From the NCBI GenBank assembly GCA_035691285.1, contig DASSJI010000122.1, positions 1-5,899 of the forward strand: a stretch of 5,899 nucleotides of DNA, written 5' to 3'. The DNA is from DATFEN01 sp035691285. GTDB lineage: Bacteria; Acidobacteriota; Vicinamibacteria; Fen-336. The position numbers and the translations under genes were made by a program. Positions 5,126 to 5,899 of the stretch are shown here, in pieces (the first letter of the stretch is position 1; each line of letters begins with the position of its first letter). The notes beneath the pieces were generated by a model, which was not told the origin of the DNA, ran no database searches, and saw only the letters and a list, made by a program, of their open reading frames with translations.

Positions 5126-5899
5126 TCAGGCGGGCTCGACTTCAACGAGGGCGTCGTAGAACGTCGCGCCGCCGCCCATGTCGGTGAGGCCCTGGCCCGT
5201 CACGGCGTTGGCGTTGCGCCCGCCGGGGCACAGCTTGGGCCACCAGATCGACAGGCCGACCACGACGCCCTCGCGGGCCGCCTCCGACACCCGGGCTGTC
5301 GCGACGAACGCGCCGCGGTCGTTGAAGGTGCGAACGGGAGCGCCGTCGCTGATGCCGCGACTCGCGGCGTCGGCCGGATGGATGTACACGAAGGGCTCGC
5401 TCTCCCGGCGCACGAACACCGGCTGCGCCGAGAAGGTCGAGTTCAGGAAGTGGTGCGCCGGCGGAGAGATGAAGGCCAGCGGGTAGAGGCGCGCCCGCTC
5501 GGCCGCGGACTCCTTGCTCTCACGGGGCGGGACGAACGTCGGCAGCGGATCGTGGCCCTGGGCGGCGAGGGCCGCGGAGTAGAGCTCGCACTTTCCCGAC
5601 GCGGTCGGGAACCCTCCCTGGGCGAACGGGGCCCAGGGCTTCGGCACGCCGAGTCGAATCGAGCCCTCGTGCTCGAGCCGCTCGAAGCTCGTCCCCTGCA
5701 GCAGGGGGCTCGTCCAGTCGAGGGCGGCGCGCGCCATCGCTTCGTCGCTCTCGCGCAGCGAGGGATGAACGAGGCCCATGCGCTCGGCCAGCAGCCGGAA
5801 CACCTCCGTGTTGGGCTTGGCCTCGCCCAGCGGCGCGATCGCGGGCCGGCTGAGGCTCAGGTAGAGATGTCCGTAGGCCTTGTGCAGGTCGTACTGCTC
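5126..5899 (-). CDS. Molybdopterin-dependent oxidoreductase, C-terminal part
   Basis: The frame is open to the right edge, so only the last 257 residues are seen; the N-terminal Fe-S and main cofactor domains are outside. The visible part starts in the catalytic region with YGHLYLSLSRPAIAPLGEAK (residues 9-28), a segment typical of the MopB/BisC-type superfamily. It ends with a molydopterin-dinucleotide-binding beta-barrel domain (about 138-255), including PLAFISPPAHHFLNSTF, IHPADAASRGISDGAPVRTF and NANAVTGQGLTDMGGG. These enzymes use a bis-MGD molybdenum or tungsten centre for oxygen-atom or hydride transfer. The substrate (formate, S- or N-oxide, or other) cannot be decided without the N-terminal half. 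The GTG at 5803 is an internal codon, not the start, because the upstream reading is clearly part of the same domain. The stop lies close to the small membrane protein, suggesting an operon. Confidence 0.9.
   Translation of the reverse strand, partial: EQYDLHKAYGHLYLSLSRPAIAPLGEAKPNTEVFRLLAERMGLVHPSLRESDEAMARAALDWTSPLLQGTSFERLEHEGSIRLGVPKPWAPFAQGGFPTASGKCELYSAALAAQGHDPLPTFVPPRESKESAAERARLYPLAFISPPAHHFLNSTFSAQPVFVRRESEPFVYIHPADAASRGISDGAPVRTFNDRGAFVATARVSEAAREGVVVGLSIWWPKLCPGGRNANAVTGQGLTDMGGGATFYDALVEVEPA

Noticed and set aside
1..5899. CRISPR array, insertion sequence, tRNA or defence system
   Set aside because: I saw no regularly spaced repeats, transposase motifs, terminal inverted repeats, tRNA-like folds or known defence domains by reading.

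Overview
The window is one strand of a compact, GC-rich bacterial gene cluster. Every gene I can support lies on the minus strand, so transcription runs from the right edge to the left. The very high G+C content, GTG starts and tight stop/start overlaps fit a high-GC soil or sediment bacterium. No rRNA, tRNA or other marker is present, so I do not name a phylum. Genes run off both edges.

In transcription order (right to left): the C-terminal 257 residues of a molybdopterin oxidoreductase (5126-5899); a small unknown membrane protein (about 4894-5118); an M24 metallopeptidase of the Xaa-Pro aminopeptidase type (3776-4897), whose GTG start overlaps the previous stop; and an exported M49 (dipeptidyl-peptidase III type) zinc peptidase (2058-3731). 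After a 51-base gap holding a short palindrome come a possible 73-residue secreted protein (1785-2006), a small hypothetical protein (1455-1733), a PAP2-superfamily membrane phosphatase/phosphotransferase (697-1458), a wrecked cytochrome P450 gene (459-700), and an unrecognised protein cut by the left edge (1-462).

Two themes stand out. The two adjacent peptidases are probably co-transcribed and could act in sequence on peptides: the M49 enzyme carries a signal peptide and the M24 enzyme does not. Downstream, 1455/1458, 697/700 and 459/462 form a chain of ATGA stop/start overlaps, suggesting one translationally coupled message. The P450 in this chain keeps only an N-terminal segment and a likely C-terminal tail in a different frame. 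The heme-binding core is gone, yet the start and stop overlaps with both neighbours survive.

I found no CRISPR array, transposase, phage gene, toxin-antitoxin pair or recognisable defence system, and no convincing promoter or Rho-independent terminator. The most interesting items are the internally deleted P450 and the HExxH (rather than HExxGH) active site in the exported M49 peptidase.
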